A stretch of DNA of 64,000 bases from Frateuria_A sp051900535 (GTDB lineage Bacteria; Pseudomonadota; Gammaproteobacteria; Xanthomonadales; Rhodanobacteraceae), in NCBI RefSeq assembly GCF_051900535.1, contig NZ_JBHZGI010000007.1, positions 124,001-188,000 of the forward strand. Reading direction: 5' to 3'. This document shows, piece after piece, positions 40,765 to 49,830 of the stretch. Numbering within the stretch: the stretch's first letter is position 1; each line of letters begins with the position of its first letter. The notes below the pieces were generated by a model. That model worked only from the letters and a program-made list of their open reading frames with translations, had not been told where the DNA came from and made no database searches. The translations under genes and the position numbers were made by a program.

Positions 40765-41136
40765 CATGCCCGTTGCCTGGGAAACGCGAAGGACGCGACT
40801 GGCCGCGCAACTTGCCGATTTGACCTGGCATCTTCCGGCGGGCAAACGGTGAGCAGCCTGACCGTCCGCCTCCCCGCCAGCGTCACCGACAGCTACGCGT
40901 CCATTGCATCGCGCTTGTCGGAAGCCGCAACCAACTGCACGGCTAGCAGCCCTGGTTAGGTGGCGCATAAGGCGCATGGTGCCGTACATCGGGATGATGG
41001 AGCATCCGCTTCCTCGGGCCCCGGGGCTATTCGCAGTACGCGCGTTGCGCCGGATGACGCCATGCAGGCCGTGCAGTGGCGCAAACGACGAGGGGCCGCC
41101 TTGCGGTAGCCCCTCCTTCCACATCCTGCCGTTCGC
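40765..41136. other. 372-base stretch without a supported gene
   Basis: Open frames on both strands here lack ribosome sites and recognisable protein features. Near the right end, AGGGGC (41091) and GCCCCT (41109) with an inner CGC/GCG pair form a hairpin that could end the leftward asparaginase transcript, though no T-run follows. Nothing else is recognised. Confidence 0.4.
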
Positions 41137-41622
41137 TCAGGCCTGCTCGAAGCGATTGGCGTCGCGGTTCTTGCGCACCTTGGCGGGATCCCACACGCGG
41201 CCGTTCATGGCGATGTAGACGCCGTCCGGCAGCGTCTGCACGGCGGCCACGGCGCAGCCGATGTTGAACACCGCATCGGAACCCTGGAATCGCGCCGGGT
41301 TCAGCGCGCCCGTCAGCACGATCACCTTGCCCGGGATGGACGCCAGTTCGCGCGCGGTCTCGACCATCGTGTCCGTGCCGTGGGTCACCAGCACATGCCG
41401 GTGCGGCTGCGCCTCGATGGTTGAGCGCACCAGCGCGCGGTCCTCGGCGCCCATGTGCAGGCTGTCCTTGCGCAGGATCGGGATCACGTCGAACGCGAAC
41501 GCCACGCCGAGCTGGCCGAGAATCTCGCCGATCTGCGGCGCGCCGATCTTGTAGTCCGACTTGTCGTCGAAATAGATCTTGTCGATGGTGCCGCCGGTGG
41601 TGACGATGGTCAGGTGCTGCAT
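41137..41622 (-). CDS. Half-length asparaginase-domain protein
   Basis: A 161-residue protein equal to the N-terminal, catalytic domain of type I/II L-asparaginases (normally ~330 residues). It has the nucleophile motif TTGGTIDK near the start and the second Thr-Asp motif in VTHGTDTMVETA. VIVLTGALNPARFQGSDAVFNIG closes the domain, and the protein stops after NRFEQA. Active sites of full asparaginases include residues from the C-terminal domain of a neighbouring subunit, so activity is uncertain. Short stand-alone members are known in proteobacteria, so this need not be a broken gene. ATG start at 41622. Confidence 0.85.
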   Translation of the reverse strand: MQHLTIVTTGGTIDKIYFDDKSDYKIGAPQIGEILGQLGVAFAFDVIPILRKDSLHMGAEDRALVRSTIEAQPHRHVLVTHGTDTMVETARELASIPGKVIVLTGALNPARFQGSDAVFNIGCAVAAVQTLPDGVYIAMNGRVWDPAKVRKNRDANRFEQA

Positions 41623-41686
41623 GGTGGCTTCGAGGGCAGGTGGGGTGGGTAGTTTAGCGGCTCGCGGTGGGGCGGGCGGAAACCCG

Positions 41687-43321
41687 TCACAACAGCAGCC
41701 GCGTATCGGCCAGGTCCGCCGCCGCCAACCGGTCCAGGCCGTGCGCGACGAAGCACCGCAGCGCCGCACCCGGGCGCATGTCGCAGCGTCCGCGGGCGAA
41801 CGTGGACTGGCGGGCGAGCAGGGCGGCCGCGGCACAGCGCGCCAGCGTGAGCGCCAGCCCGCGGGCCGAGGCTTCCAGGTCCGCGCGATCGTTGCGCGAC
41901 GCCTGCAGTTGCCGCGACGCGGCCTCGAAAGCGGCATGGATCGGCGCCACGGCTTCGGGCTCGTGGCAGCCGTCGACCCAGCCGGCGATCGCGGTGCGCA
42001 GCGCGTCCAGGCCCTCGCCGAGCGCGCGCAGGCTGTCCAGCGCGAGCACGTTGGTGGTGCCTTCCCAGATCGCGTAGACCTGCGCGTCGCGCAGCAGTTG
42101 CGGCAGGCCGGTGTCCTCGATGTAGCCGGCGCCACCGAAACACTCCAGCGCCTCGGAGCAGAGCGCTACCGCAACCTTGCCGGTCCACAGCTTCGCCAGC
42201 GGCGTGAGCAGGCGCAGCAGCGCGGTTTCGTGCGGCGCGGCGAGGCCCTGTTCCACGCGACCCAGCAACTGAACGACCTCGAAGGCCAGCACGAACGCGC
42301 CCTCGAACTCGGCGCGCATGTCGGCCAGCGTGCGCGCATGCAGCGGCTGCTCGATCAGCGGACGGCCGAATGCCTCGCGGTGCGCCGCGTAGTCGCACGC
42401 CAGCGCCAGCGCGCGAGCCATGCTCGCCACCGCGCACACGGCGTTCCAGGTGCGCGTGACGTTGAGCATCGGCGCGACCTGGCGTACACCCTGGGCGAGC
42501 TCGCCCAATGGCCAGGCGGGCAGGCCATGGAGATGGGTCTCGGCGGTGGGCAGCTCGCGGGTGCCGAGCTTGTCCTTCAGGCGGTCGACGACGAGCTCCG
42601 GTTTGCGCGCTGCGCCGTCCATCGTCTCGACGTAGAACAGGGCCAGGGCGGCAGTGCCGTCGCCGGCACCTTCCGGGCGCGCGAGCGCGAGCGCCGCCTC
42701 GCCGACGACCGCCGAGCTGAACCACTTGCGTCCGTGCAGGCGCCACTGGCCGGCTTCGTCCCGTCGCGCGACGGTGCCGGTGTGGCCTACGTCCGAGCCG
42801 CCGGCGGTCTCGGTCATCCATTGTCCGCTCAGCCAGAAGGTGGCCGGATCGCGGCTCAGGAAATGCGGCAGCGCGCGGTCGATCAGCGCCTGATTGGCTG
42901 AAGCCTTCAGCGCCGCGATGGCGCCGTCGGTCATCGCCACCGGGCAGGTGTAGAACTCGCTGGCCAGGTGGTAGAGGTAGACGCGTGCGAACTGCTCCAG
43001 CCGCGCGTGCTCGTGCGGCTCGTGGCCGGCGGCCAGGATGGCGTGACGGGTGGTCAGGCCGGGTCCTTCCTGCCAGGCCGCGGTCAGTTCGATGCGGTCC
43101 ACGCGTCGACCCCAGGCATCCCAGCGCGTGAGCACCGGCGTCCGCGGCGTACTGCGGCGAGCGCGCTCCCAGGCGAGCTGGGCATAGTCGCCCAGGGCGT
43201 CGAGGTCGGCATCCAGCGCCGGGCGTCGTTGGGCAGGGATCACCCGGTCCAGCAAGGCCAGCAGCGTGCGATCGTTGCGGTAGGGGTGGACCAGCTGCGG
43301 CGCGGTCTGCAGGAAATCCAT
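41687..43321 (-). CDS. aidB: AidB-type acyl-CoA dehydrogenase family protein
   Basis: A 544-residue flavoprotein close in length and layout to E. coli AidB, which binds DNA and is linked to alkylation damage response. It has the acyl-CoA dehydrogenase signature SGQWMTETAGGSDVG, the FAD segment WRLHGRKWFSSA and a helical C-terminal domain with ECFGGAGYIEDTGLPQLLRDAQVYAIWEGTTNV (in parts). The N-terminal FLQTAPQLVHPYRNDRTLL is AidB-like. Start at ATG 43321. Natural substrate unknown. Confidence 0.88.
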   Translation of the reverse strand: MDFLQTAPQLVHPYRNDRTLLALLDRVIPAQRRPALDADLDALGDYAQLAWERARRSTPRTPVLTRWDAWGRRVDRIELTAAWQEGPGLTTRHAILAAGHEPHEHARLEQFARVYLYHLASEFYTCPVAMTDGAIAALKASANQALIDRALPHFLSRDPATFWLSGQWMTETAGGSDVGHTGTVARRDEAGQWRLHGRKWFSSAVVGEAALALARPEGAGDGTAALALFYVETMDGAARKPELVVDRLKDKLGTRELPTAETHLHGLPAWPLGELAQGVRQVAPMLNVTRTWNAVCAVASMARALALACDYAAHREAFGRPLIEQPLHARTLADMRAEFEGAFVLAFEVVQLLGRVEQGLAAPHETALLRLLTPLAKLWTGKVAVALCSEALECFGGAGYIEDTGLPQLLRDAQVYAIWEGTTNVLALDSLRALGEGLDALRTAIAGWVDGCHEPEAVAPIHAAFEAASRQLQASRNDRADLEASARGLALTLARCAAAALLARQSTFARGRCDMRPGAALRCFVAHGLDRLAAADLADTRLLL

Positions 43322-43521
43322 GGCGCGTTCCCGTTTGCAGGATACGCGCGAGTATAGGTGCCGGTTCGTGGGTGGGGCGCGAGGCTCTGCGACGTCGGCG
43401 TTGCGCGCCTGCGCTCAGGTAAGCGGTGCTGCCAACGTATGCCTGTATCCGTTCGGACTAAGCGTACGTGCACGCGGGAGTCGAGCGCTTGCCTCGACCT
43501 CGTTTCAACCGGCAAGTCAGC

Positions 43522-43872
43522 TCAACCTTGCGGCTTCCTGCGTTTCACGCCCGCCCCGAGCGCCACGATCAACAGGAGCGTCAATCCGATCTCCGCAAGC
43601 GCCAGCCACTTTTCCGTCGGCGCGCTCCACGCCTCGGCCACGCCGTGGCAGAAATAGAACAGGCTGAGGATGCCCACCCACAGCAGCGCGCGGCGCAAGT
43701 CCGGCAGCGCGGTGAGCGGCACCAGCAGTGGTACCACCGTGACCCCCAGGACCAGCCAGGTCGGCAGGTGTTCGGGACGGGCGAGCCAGCCGTGCCACAC
43801 CAGTTGCAATGCGATCAGCGCGAACCATGCGACGCGGCCGACGCGGTAAGGCAGCGCGAACGGCGTGCTCAT
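43522..43872 (-). CDS. DUF2069 membrane protein
   Basis: A 116-residue protein with four membrane helices: ~14-30 (VAWFALIALQLVWHGW), ~38-55 (TWLVLGVTVVPLLVPL), ~63-80 (ALLWVGILSLFYFCHG) and ~90-108 (LALAEIGLTLLLIVALG). The motif SLFYFCHGVAEAW is characteristic of DUF2069, which sits next to wrbA in many gammaproteobacteria. It overlaps wrbA by ATGA. Function unknown. Confidence 0.88.
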   Translation of the reverse strand: MSTPFALPYRVGRVAWFALIALQLVWHGWLARPEHLPTWLVLGVTVVPLLVPLTALPDLRRALLWVGILSLFYFCHGVAEAWSAPTEKWLALAEIGLTLLLIVALGAGVKRRKPQG

Positions 43873-44468
43873 GCGGACATCGCCAGCTTGCGTGCGGTTT
43901 CGCCCAGCCGCCGCCCCAGCGCGCGGGCCAGTTCCCGCTCGTGCTCGCTGATCGCATTGTCGCCCTTGGGTCCGGCCACATGGCTGGCGCCGTAGGGCGT
44001 GCCGCCGCTGCCGGTGGCGGTCAGTGCCGGCTCGGTGTACGGAATGCCCAGCAACAGCATGCCGTGGTGCAGCAGCGGCAGGGCCATCGTCAGCAGGGTC
44101 GATTCCTGCCCCCCGTGCATGGTGCTGGTGGAGGTGAACACGGCCGCGGGCTTGCCGGCCAGCGTACCGCTCGCCCACTCGGCGCCGGTGGTGTCCAGGA
44201 AATGCTTGAGCGGCGCGGCCATGTTGCCGAAACGCGTGGGACTGCCCAGCGCCAGGCCGGCGCACTCGGCCAGATCCGCGCGGCTGACGTAGGGCGCGCC
44301 CTCGTCGGGTACGGGCGGTTGCGCCGTCTCGGTGACCGGCGCGACCGGCGGCACCTGGCGCAGACGCGCCTCCAGGCCGGCTTCCTCCACGCCGCGGGCG
44401 ATCAGGCGCGCAAGCTGGGCGGTATGGCCGCTGCGGCTGTAGTAGAGGACCAGGATCGTCAGGCTCAT
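43869..44468 (-). CDS. wrbA: NAD(P)H:quinone oxidoreductase WrbA
   Basis: WrbA is a flavodoxin-like two-electron quinone reductase. The 199-residue protein has the FMN-phosphate loop YYSRSGHTAQLARLI, the segment LGSPTRFGNMAAPLKHFLD, and the second FMN loop STSTMHGGQESTLLTM. GGTPYGASHVAGP and SEHERELARALGRRL close the fold. ATG at 44468. It converges head-to-head with the YihY gene and leads the wrbA-DUF2069 pair. Confidence 0.94.
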   Translation of the reverse strand: MSLTILVLYYSRSGHTAQLARLIARGVEEAGLEARLRQVPPVAPVTETAQPPVPDEGAPYVSRADLAECAGLALGSPTRFGNMAAPLKHFLDTTGAEWASGTLAGKPAAVFTSTSTMHGGQESTLLTMALPLLHHGMLLLGIPYTEPALTATGSGGTPYGASHVAGPKGDNAISEHERELARALGRRLGETARKLAMSA

Positions 44469-44538
44469 GCGGGCTCGGTTGGGCGTTCGCGGGCGATCGG
44501 GTAGTGTAGCGGCCGCCTTCTGCTTGATGGTGCCATCC

Positions 44539-45801
44539 ATGGCCTGGCGTTTCGATCGCGACCGCGCGCTCAGCTTCAGCCGCTTCATCTGGCAGCGGTT
44601 CATCGACGACAAGTGCTTCGAGACCGCCGGTGCGCTGTCCTACACCACGCTGGTCTCGCTGGTGCCGCTGATGGTGGCGGTGCTGGCGATGCTGTCGGTG
44701 TTCCCGGTATTCCAGAGCGCGCGCGACGTGCTGCTCACCTTCGTGTTCCAGAACTTTCTGCCCTCGACCGTGGCCAAGGTGCAGAACACTCTGCAGACCT
44801 TTGCCGCCAACGCCAGCCAGCTCACCGGCATCAGCATCCTGGTGATGCTGTTCAGCGCGCTGTCGATGATGATCAGCATCGAGGACCGCCTCAATCGCAT
44901 CTTCCGCGTGCACCAGGCGCGCAGCTGGAGCTCGCGCCTGCTGCTGTACTGGGCGGCGCTGACGCTCGGGCCGATTCTTGCGGTCGGCGGCATCGCGGTG
45001 ACTTCGTACGTCACGGCCATGCCGCTGCTTGCCGGCGCCTACGCGCAATTGGGCCTGGGCCAGCGCCTGCTCGGCGTGCTGCCGTTCGTGGTGACCTTCG
45101 TCACCCTGTGGCTGATGTACGCGGCGATCCCCAACTGCAAGGTGCGCCGCAGCGATGCGGCGATCGGCGCGCTGCTCGGCGCGGTGATGTTCGAGATCGC
45201 GCGCTGGGGCTTCACGCTGTTCGTCAGCAACGCGCAGAGCTACCAGCAGATCTACGGCGTGCTGGCGACCATCCCGATCTTCCTCTTGTGGATCTACCTG
45301 TCCTGGGTGATCGCGATCCTGGGCGCTTCGGTGGCCGCGTCGCTGTCGGCCTACGAGTACCACGCGCCAGCGGCCACCCTGCAGGAAGGCGCCGAGTTCC
45401 TCGGCCTGATGGTGGTGCTGCGTCACTTCGTCGAGGCGCAGCGCAAGGGCTGCAGCGTGGATCCCGCGACCGTGCGCCTGCAGGAGCCCTACCTGCGCAG
45501 TGCCAGCATCGCCACGTACTTCGACGACCTGCAGCGCGCCGATTTGATCCAGCGTGGCGAAGCAGGCGGCTGGCTGCTCAGCCGCAGCCTCGACAGCACC
45601 GATCTGTTGCGGGTGTATCGTCACACCAGTTATCGCCTGCCGCTGCGGCCCGTCGACGAAGCGCGAGCCTTGGGCATCAACCTGCCGGCGGCGCTGATCG
45701 AACTGCTGGCCGAGGTCGCGCGGATGCTCGACGACACGCTTGGCCGACGGCTGGACCACACGTTCCCACCCACGCCCGAACCGGAGAACCCCATCCCATG
45801 A
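44539..45801 (+). CDS. YihY/virulence factor BrkB family membrane protein
   Basis: An inner-membrane protein of about 420 residues. Six membrane helices occupy the first ~280 residues, with FETAGALSYTTLVSLVPLM and YGVLATIPIFLLWIYLSWVIAILG, both typical of the BrkB/YihY family (once misnamed ribonuclease BN). A C-terminal domain of ~130 residues is winged-helix-like (SIATYFDDLQRADLIQRGEAGGWLLSR). I chose ATG 44539; ATG 44527 (four residues more) is equally possible, since neither has a good ribosome site. The stop overlaps the next gene (ATGA). Confidence 0.87.
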   Translation: MAWRFDRDRALSFSRFIWQRFIDDKCFETAGALSYTTLVSLVPLMVAVLAMLSVFPVFQSARDVLLTFVFQNFLPSTVAKVQNTLQTFAANASQLTGISILVMLFSALSMMISIEDRLNRIFRVHQARSWSSRLLLYWAALTLGPILAVGGIAVTSYVTAMPLLAGAYAQLGLGQRLLGVLPFVVTFVTLWLMYAAIPNCKVRRSDAAIGALLGAVMFEIARWGFTLFVSNAQSYQQIYGVLATIPIFLLWIYLSWVIAILGASVAASLSAYEYHAPAATLQEGAEFLGLMVVLRHFVEAQRKGCSVDPATVRLQEPYLRSASIATYFDDLQRADLIQRGEAGGWLLSRSLDSTDLLRVYRHTSYRLPLRPVDEARALGINLPAALIELLAEVARMLDDTLGRRLDHTFPPTPEPENPIP

Positions 45802-46265
45802 AGCTCGCCCCGCTCGCGCTTGCCGCGTGCCTGCTCGCCGCCGCGGTTCCCGTGCAGGCGGCGATGCCGGCGCAGCCGTCGCTGAAAGTGACGACCCTGG
45901 ACGGTAAGCCGTTCGACCTGGCCGCGCAGCGCGGGTACTGGGTGATCGTGAACTTCTGGGCCACCTGGTGCGTGCCCTGCATCAAGGAGATGCCGGACAT
46001 CTCGCACTTCGTGAAGACGCACGCCAACGTGCGTGCGATCGGCCTGGCTTACGAAGACAGCGACAAGGCGGACATCCAGGCTTTTCTCGCCAAGCATCCG
46101 GTGAGCTACCCGATTGCCCAGGTTTCGCTGGACGATTCGCCGAAGGATTTCGACGAACCGCGTGGCTTGCCCACCACTTACCTGATCGCGCCGGACGGCC
46201 ACGTGGCCAAGCGCTTCGTCGGTCCGGTGACCGGCCAGTCGCTGGACGCGGCGATCGGCCAGTGA
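45798..46265 (+). CDS. TlpA-like periplasmic thioredoxin
   Basis: A 155-residue protein with signal peptide (MKLAPLALAACLLAAAVPVQA) and a TlpA/ResA-type thioredoxin fold. The redox motif is C58-V-P-C61 in NFWATWCVPCIKEMP, the cis-proline is in RGLPTTYLI, and GHVAKRFVGPVTG completes the fold. It probably reduces or oxidises cysteines of exported proteins, for example cytochrome c precursors (inference). It is translationally coupled to the YihY gene, and acyP follows one base after the stop. Confidence 0.9.
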   Translation: MKLAPLALAACLLAAAVPVQAAMPAQPSLKVTTLDGKPFDLAAQRGYWVIVNFWATWCVPCIKEMPDISHFVKTHANVRAIGLAYEDSDKADIQAFLAKHPVSYPIAQVSLDDSPKDFDEPRGLPTTYLIAPDGHVAKRFVGPVTGQSLDAAIGQ

Positions 46266-46266
46266 C

Positions 46267-46533
46267 ATGGCGGCCGCGCGTTTCCTCGTCAGTGGTCGGG
46301 TGCAGGGCGTGTTCTATCGCGCCAGTACCCGGGGCCAGGCGCGGCAACTGGACCTGACCGGCCACGCCCGGAACCTGCCGGACGGCCGGGTCGAAGTGGT
46401 CGCGCACGGTTCACCCGAGGCGCTCGACGCGCTGGAACGGTGGCTGTGGCAGGGGCCGCCGGCGGCGGAGGTGGAGGGCGTCGAGCGCGCGCATCATGAC
46501 GGTGAGCCGCCGCGTTCTTTCACGACGGGCTGA
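46267..46533 (+). CDS. acyP: Acylphosphatase
   Basis: A small 88-residue enzyme that hydrolyses acyl phosphates. The catalytic arginine is R18 in GRVQGVFYRAS and the catalytic asparagine N36 in HARNLPDGRVEV, with the standard 18-residue spacing. One base separates it from the thioredoxin gene, so it is the last gene of that operon. Ten consecutive G follow its stop. Confidence 0.93.
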   Translation: MAAARFLVSGRVQGVFYRASTRGQARQLDLTGHARNLPDGRVEVVAHGSPEALDALERWLWQGPPAAEVEGVERAHHDGEPPRSFTTG

Positions 46534-46540
46534 ACCTCGC

Positions 46541-46550
46541 GGGGGGGGGG
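46541..46550. repeat. Run of ten G between convergent genes
   Basis: An uninterrupted G10 tract between the acyP stop and the end of the OGT-like gene. Its length may be a sequencing uncertainty. Confidence 0.7.
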
Positions 46551-46571
46551 CGAAGCCCGCTCCGCGAACGG

Positions 46572-48671
46572 TCAGAAATCCAGGTCGATCGGCGGCCGGC
46601 CGATGCGGTGGCGGGTGCCGATCGTCTGCACCACGCGGCGGAAATCGGCGGCGAAACCGGGCATGTCGAACAGCGGCGACGTCGCGCGCAGGCCGGTCAG
46701 GTGGGTACGGATGGCGGTCAGGGCAGCGCGGTCGCGGCCCAACTGCACGGCCATCGCCACGAAGGCGTCGGGATCGTCGGCCACCAGTTCGGGCAGGTGG
46801 GCGTGGTGCAGCAGGCTGGCGGCGATGCGCCCGGCGAAGGTGTCGCCGGCGCAGGTGAGCAATGGACAGCCGGCCCCCAGCGCGTCGGCGGCGGTGGTGC
46901 GGCCGCCGCAGGGCAGGGTATCCAGGCACAGGTCGACCAGCGCATAGCGGGCGAGGTGTTCCGCGTGCGGCAGGTCGGGCAGGAAGGCCAGCCGCCCCGG
47001 TGGAACCTCCAGGGTCGCGGCGGCGGCGCGCAGGCGTTCCTCCCCGCCGTCCGGTGCCGCGCGCAGCCACAACACGCTGCCGGGCACTTCGTGCAGTACC
47101 TGCACGAAGCGAGCGAAGGCATCCGGACCGATCGTGGCGATGGCGTTGAAACAGGCGAACACCGTGCCCGTCTCCGGCAAGCCGCATTCGGCGCGCGTGG
47201 GTGGCGGCGTGGCGATGTGGGTGTCGATGGGCAGAAAGCAGCGCGGCAGCGACAGCACTTTTTCGCTGTAGTCCCCGCGATGCGGCGCCGGCAGCACCAC
47301 GGTGTCGGCGAGGATGTAGTCGATCCATGCCGCGCCGGCGGTGCCCGGCAGGGCCAGCCAGTTCACCTGCAAGGGCGCGGGACGCAAAGCCAGTATGTCG
47401 GCGTTTGTGTGTTCGCCATAGCCGGTGAGATCGAACAGCACCTCGACGCCTTGCGCGTGGATGCGCTCGGCCGCCTGTGGGGGCGGCACGGTGTCGATGG
47501 CATGCAACGGGGCCGCCGCCACCAGCCGCTGGCGGATCGGTCCGCCGTCATCGGCCGTCGTGGCGAACAGGTGCAGCTCCAGTCCGCCCAGCGCGGCCAG
47601 CGCCTCGACCAGGCCAGCCACGGTGCGGCCGATCGGATGTTCACCGAAACCGTCGGAAACCAGTCCGACGCGTATCGGCGCGTCGGGTGCGGGCCGCGGC
47701 AGGGCGAAGGCGAGCTTCTGTCGCAGGGGCGCGAGCTGTTGCTCGATGCTGCGGGTGAACGTTTCCATGGCCTTGCGCTGGAGCGCGCGGCCGAATGGCT
47801 CCAGCGGCAGCACGAAGGGCACGATGCCGGATCGACCGCTTTCCACCGCGTCGCGAAGGCGTGCGGTCAACGCCTCCTGCTCGCGCCAGTCGGCCAGCCG
47901 CCGTCGCATGCAGGCGAGGCGGCTGAGAGCTGCGCCGGACTGCGGAGCCAAACTCAGCGCGCGGGCGTAGGCATCCGCGGCGGCGCTCAACTGGCCGGTT
48001 TCCTCCAGCATCCGCGCCGCCTGGAAGGCGAACCGCGGCTCGCGCGGCGTCAGCCGCTCGGCCTCCAGCCAGGCCTGGGCAGCTTCCGCGCTGCGGCCCG
48101 AGGCCTGTAGTGCATGCCCGAGCAGGGCGTGGGCGGCATCCAGGCGCGGCGCAAGCTTCAGCGCCTCGTGCACATGCGCCAGGGCGGTTGCGGTATCGCC
48201 CAGTTCCAGCTCGGCTTCGGCCAGGTTGAGGCGCAGGCCGGGGTGCTGCGGCGCCGCGCGCAGCGCCTGGGCAAAGGCCTCGCGAGCGTCCTCGTACCGG
48301 ACGGCGACCATCAGCGCCACGCCCAGTACCTGCAGGATGACCGGATCGCCGGGCTTGCGCGCCAACGCGGCGTGGAGGCGCTCGATGGCGGCCTCGGGAC
48401 GACCGTCCTCCAGCGCGACGTTGGCCAGGTTGCACTGCACTTCGATGCTGTCCGGCGCCAACTCCGCGGCGCGGTGCAGCGCGCTGAGGCCGTCGTGGCG
48501 GCGCCCCAGCTGCAACAGTGCGATGCCATGCAGCCGGACCAGTTCGCCGGACAGCGGAAAGCTCCGGCGCGACCGCGCGGCAACCTCTTCGGCATCCCTG
48601 CTGGCACCCTGGCGCAGCAGGTGCGCCAGGCGGTGCAGCGTCGCCTCGAGCTCGGCGCGCGCGCCGGTCAT
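46572..48671 (-). CDS. TPR-containing OGT-like glycosyltransferase (GT41 family)
   Basis: A 699-residue protein. About eight tetratricopeptide repeats fill residues ~1-280 (LGRRHDGLSALHRAAELAPD and similar). A GT-B glycosyltransferase domain like O-GlcNAc transferase follows. It retains the GEHPIG histidine, GYGEHTNADILALRPAPLQVNWLALPGTAG (in parts) and the end LRATSPLFD. The region matching the human FNQLYKIDP reads FNAIATIGP, and that matching NGHTTGMD reads GGRTTAAD; the nucleotide-contacting Lys and His are therefore replaced by Thr and Arg. Donor and activity are uncertain. It overlaps the prfA stop (ATGA), in the place prmC often occupies. Confidence 0.87.
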   Translation of the reverse strand: MTGARAELEATLHRLAHLLRQGASRDAEEVAARSRRSFPLSGELVRLHGIALLQLGRRHDGLSALHRAAELAPDSIEVQCNLANVALEDGRPEAAIERLHAALARKPGDPVILQVLGVALMVAVRYEDAREAFAQALRAAPQHPGLRLNLAEAELELGDTATALAHVHEALKLAPRLDAAHALLGHALQASGRSAEAAQAWLEAERLTPREPRFAFQAARMLEETGQLSAAADAYARALSLAPQSGAALSRLACMRRRLADWREQEALTARLRDAVESGRSGIVPFVLPLEPFGRALQRKAMETFTRSIEQQLAPLRQKLAFALPRPAPDAPIRVGLVSDGFGEHPIGRTVAGLVEALAALGGLELHLFATTADDGGPIRQRLVAAAPLHAIDTVPPPQAAERIHAQGVEVLFDLTGYGEHTNADILALRPAPLQVNWLALPGTAGAAWIDYILADTVVLPAPHRGDYSEKVLSLPRCFLPIDTHIATPPPTRAECGLPETGTVFACFNAIATIGPDAFARFVQVLHEVPGSVLWLRAAPDGGEERLRAAAATLEVPPGRLAFLPDLPHAEHLARYALVDLCLDTLPCGGRTTAADALGAGCPLLTCAGDTFAGRIAASLLHHAHLPELVADDPDAFVAMAVQLGRDRAALTAIRTHLTGLRATSPLFDMPGFAADFRRVVQTIGTRHRIGRPPIDLDF

Positions 48672-49744
48672 GAAGCGAGGCTCTTGAGCTCGTCGGCCTG
48701 GTGCTCGCGCGTGAGCGTGTCGACCAGTTCGTCCAGCTCGCCGGCCAGCACTTCGGGCAGGCGGTACAGGGTGAGATTGACGCGGTGGTCGGTGATGCGG
48801 CCCTGCGGAAAGTTATAGGTGCGGATGCGCTGGCTGCGGTCGCCCGAGCCCACCTGCAAGCGACGCTCCTGTGCCTGTGCCGCGGCCTGCTTGCTCTGCG
48901 CCTCGTCGAGCAGGCGCGCCTTGAGCAGCGACAGCGCACGGGCACGGTTCTTGTGCTGGCTGCGCTCGTCCTGGCACTCGACCACGATGCCGCTGGGCAG
49001 GTGCGTGATGCGGATGGCGGAGTCGGTCTTGTTGACGTGCTGGCCGCCGGCGCCGGAGGCGCGGAAGGTGTCGGTCTTGAGGTCCGCCGGATTGATCTCG
49101 ATCTCATCGATCTCGTCCATTTCCGGCAGGATCGCCACGGTCGCGGCCGAAGTGTGGATGCGCCCCTGCGACTCGGTTTCGGGCACGCGCTGCACGCGGT
49201 GCGTACCCGACTCGAACTTCAGCCGCGAGTAGGCGCCCTTGCCCTCGATGCGCGCGACGATTTCCTTGTAGCCGCCGTGTTCGCCGGGGCTTTCGCTCAG
49301 TACTTCCACGTGCCAGCGGCGGCGTTCGGCGTAGCGCGCGTACATGCGGAACAGGTCGCCGGCGAACAGGGCCGCCTCGTCGCCGCCCGTGCCGGCGCGC
49401 ACTTCCAGAAAAAGGTTGGCCTCGTCGCGCGGGTCCTTCGGCAGCAGCAGGATCTGCAGCTCGCCGTCCAGTTCCGCCAGGCGTGTTTCCAGGCGCTCGA
49501 CGTCGTCGGAGGCCATCTCGCGCAGCTCCGGGTCGGCCAGCATGGCGCGCGTCTCGGCCAGCTCGCGCTCGGCGCCGTCATGTTCCCGCAGGGCCGCCGC
49601 AACCGGCTCGATCTGCGCGTACTCGCGCGACAGTTCACGGAAGCGGTTGGCGTCGGCGAGCACGTCCGGCTGCGCGAGCAGCAGGCCGATCTCCTCATGG
49701 CGTTCGGCCAGGGACTCGAGTTTGCGGCGGATCGATGGGGTCAT
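48668..49744 (-). CDS. prfA: Peptide chain release factor 1
   Basis: RF1 ends translation at UAA and UAG. The 358-residue protein has the helical N-terminal domain, the codon-recognition domain, and the GGQ loop at 233-235 (RASGAGGQHVNKT) that triggers peptide release. VRAGTGGDEAALFAGDLFRMY is conserved. It lies 86 bases downstream of hemA on the same strand, the usual order in gammaproteobacteria. The partner methylase gene prmC is not next to it here. Confidence 0.97.
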   Translation of the reverse strand: MTPSIRRKLESLAERHEEIGLLLAQPDVLADANRFRELSREYAQIEPVAAALREHDGAERELAETRAMLADPELREMASDDVERLETRLAELDGELQILLLPKDPRDEANLFLEVRAGTGGDEAALFAGDLFRMYARYAERRRWHVEVLSESPGEHGGYKEIVARIEGKGAYSRLKFESGTHRVQRVPETESQGRIHTSAATVAILPEMDEIDEIEINPADLKTDTFRASGAGGQHVNKTDSAIRITHLPSGIVVECQDERSQHKNRARALSLLKARLLDEAQSKQAAAQAQERRLQVGSGDRSQRIRTYNFPQGRITDHRVNLTLYRLPEVLAGELDELVDTLTREHQADELKSLAS

Positions 49745-49830
49745 GCCGATGCGTTTTCCAATGGGAGGAGCGCACGAAAGTGCGCGACCGCGACGGAGCG
49801 ATTATCGCCGGACGAGCACGGGGTGCGCCC

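Noticed and set aside
40672..41218. Possible small genes on either strand between the M4 protease and the asparaginase gene
   Set aside because: No ribosome site, no recognisable protein pattern, and they overlap hairpins and the terminator.
41137..41622. Asparaginase as a frameshifted pseudogene whose second half lies downstream
   Set aside because: The sequence after the stop shows no asparaginase C-terminal domain in any frame, so simple truncation by frameshift is not supported.
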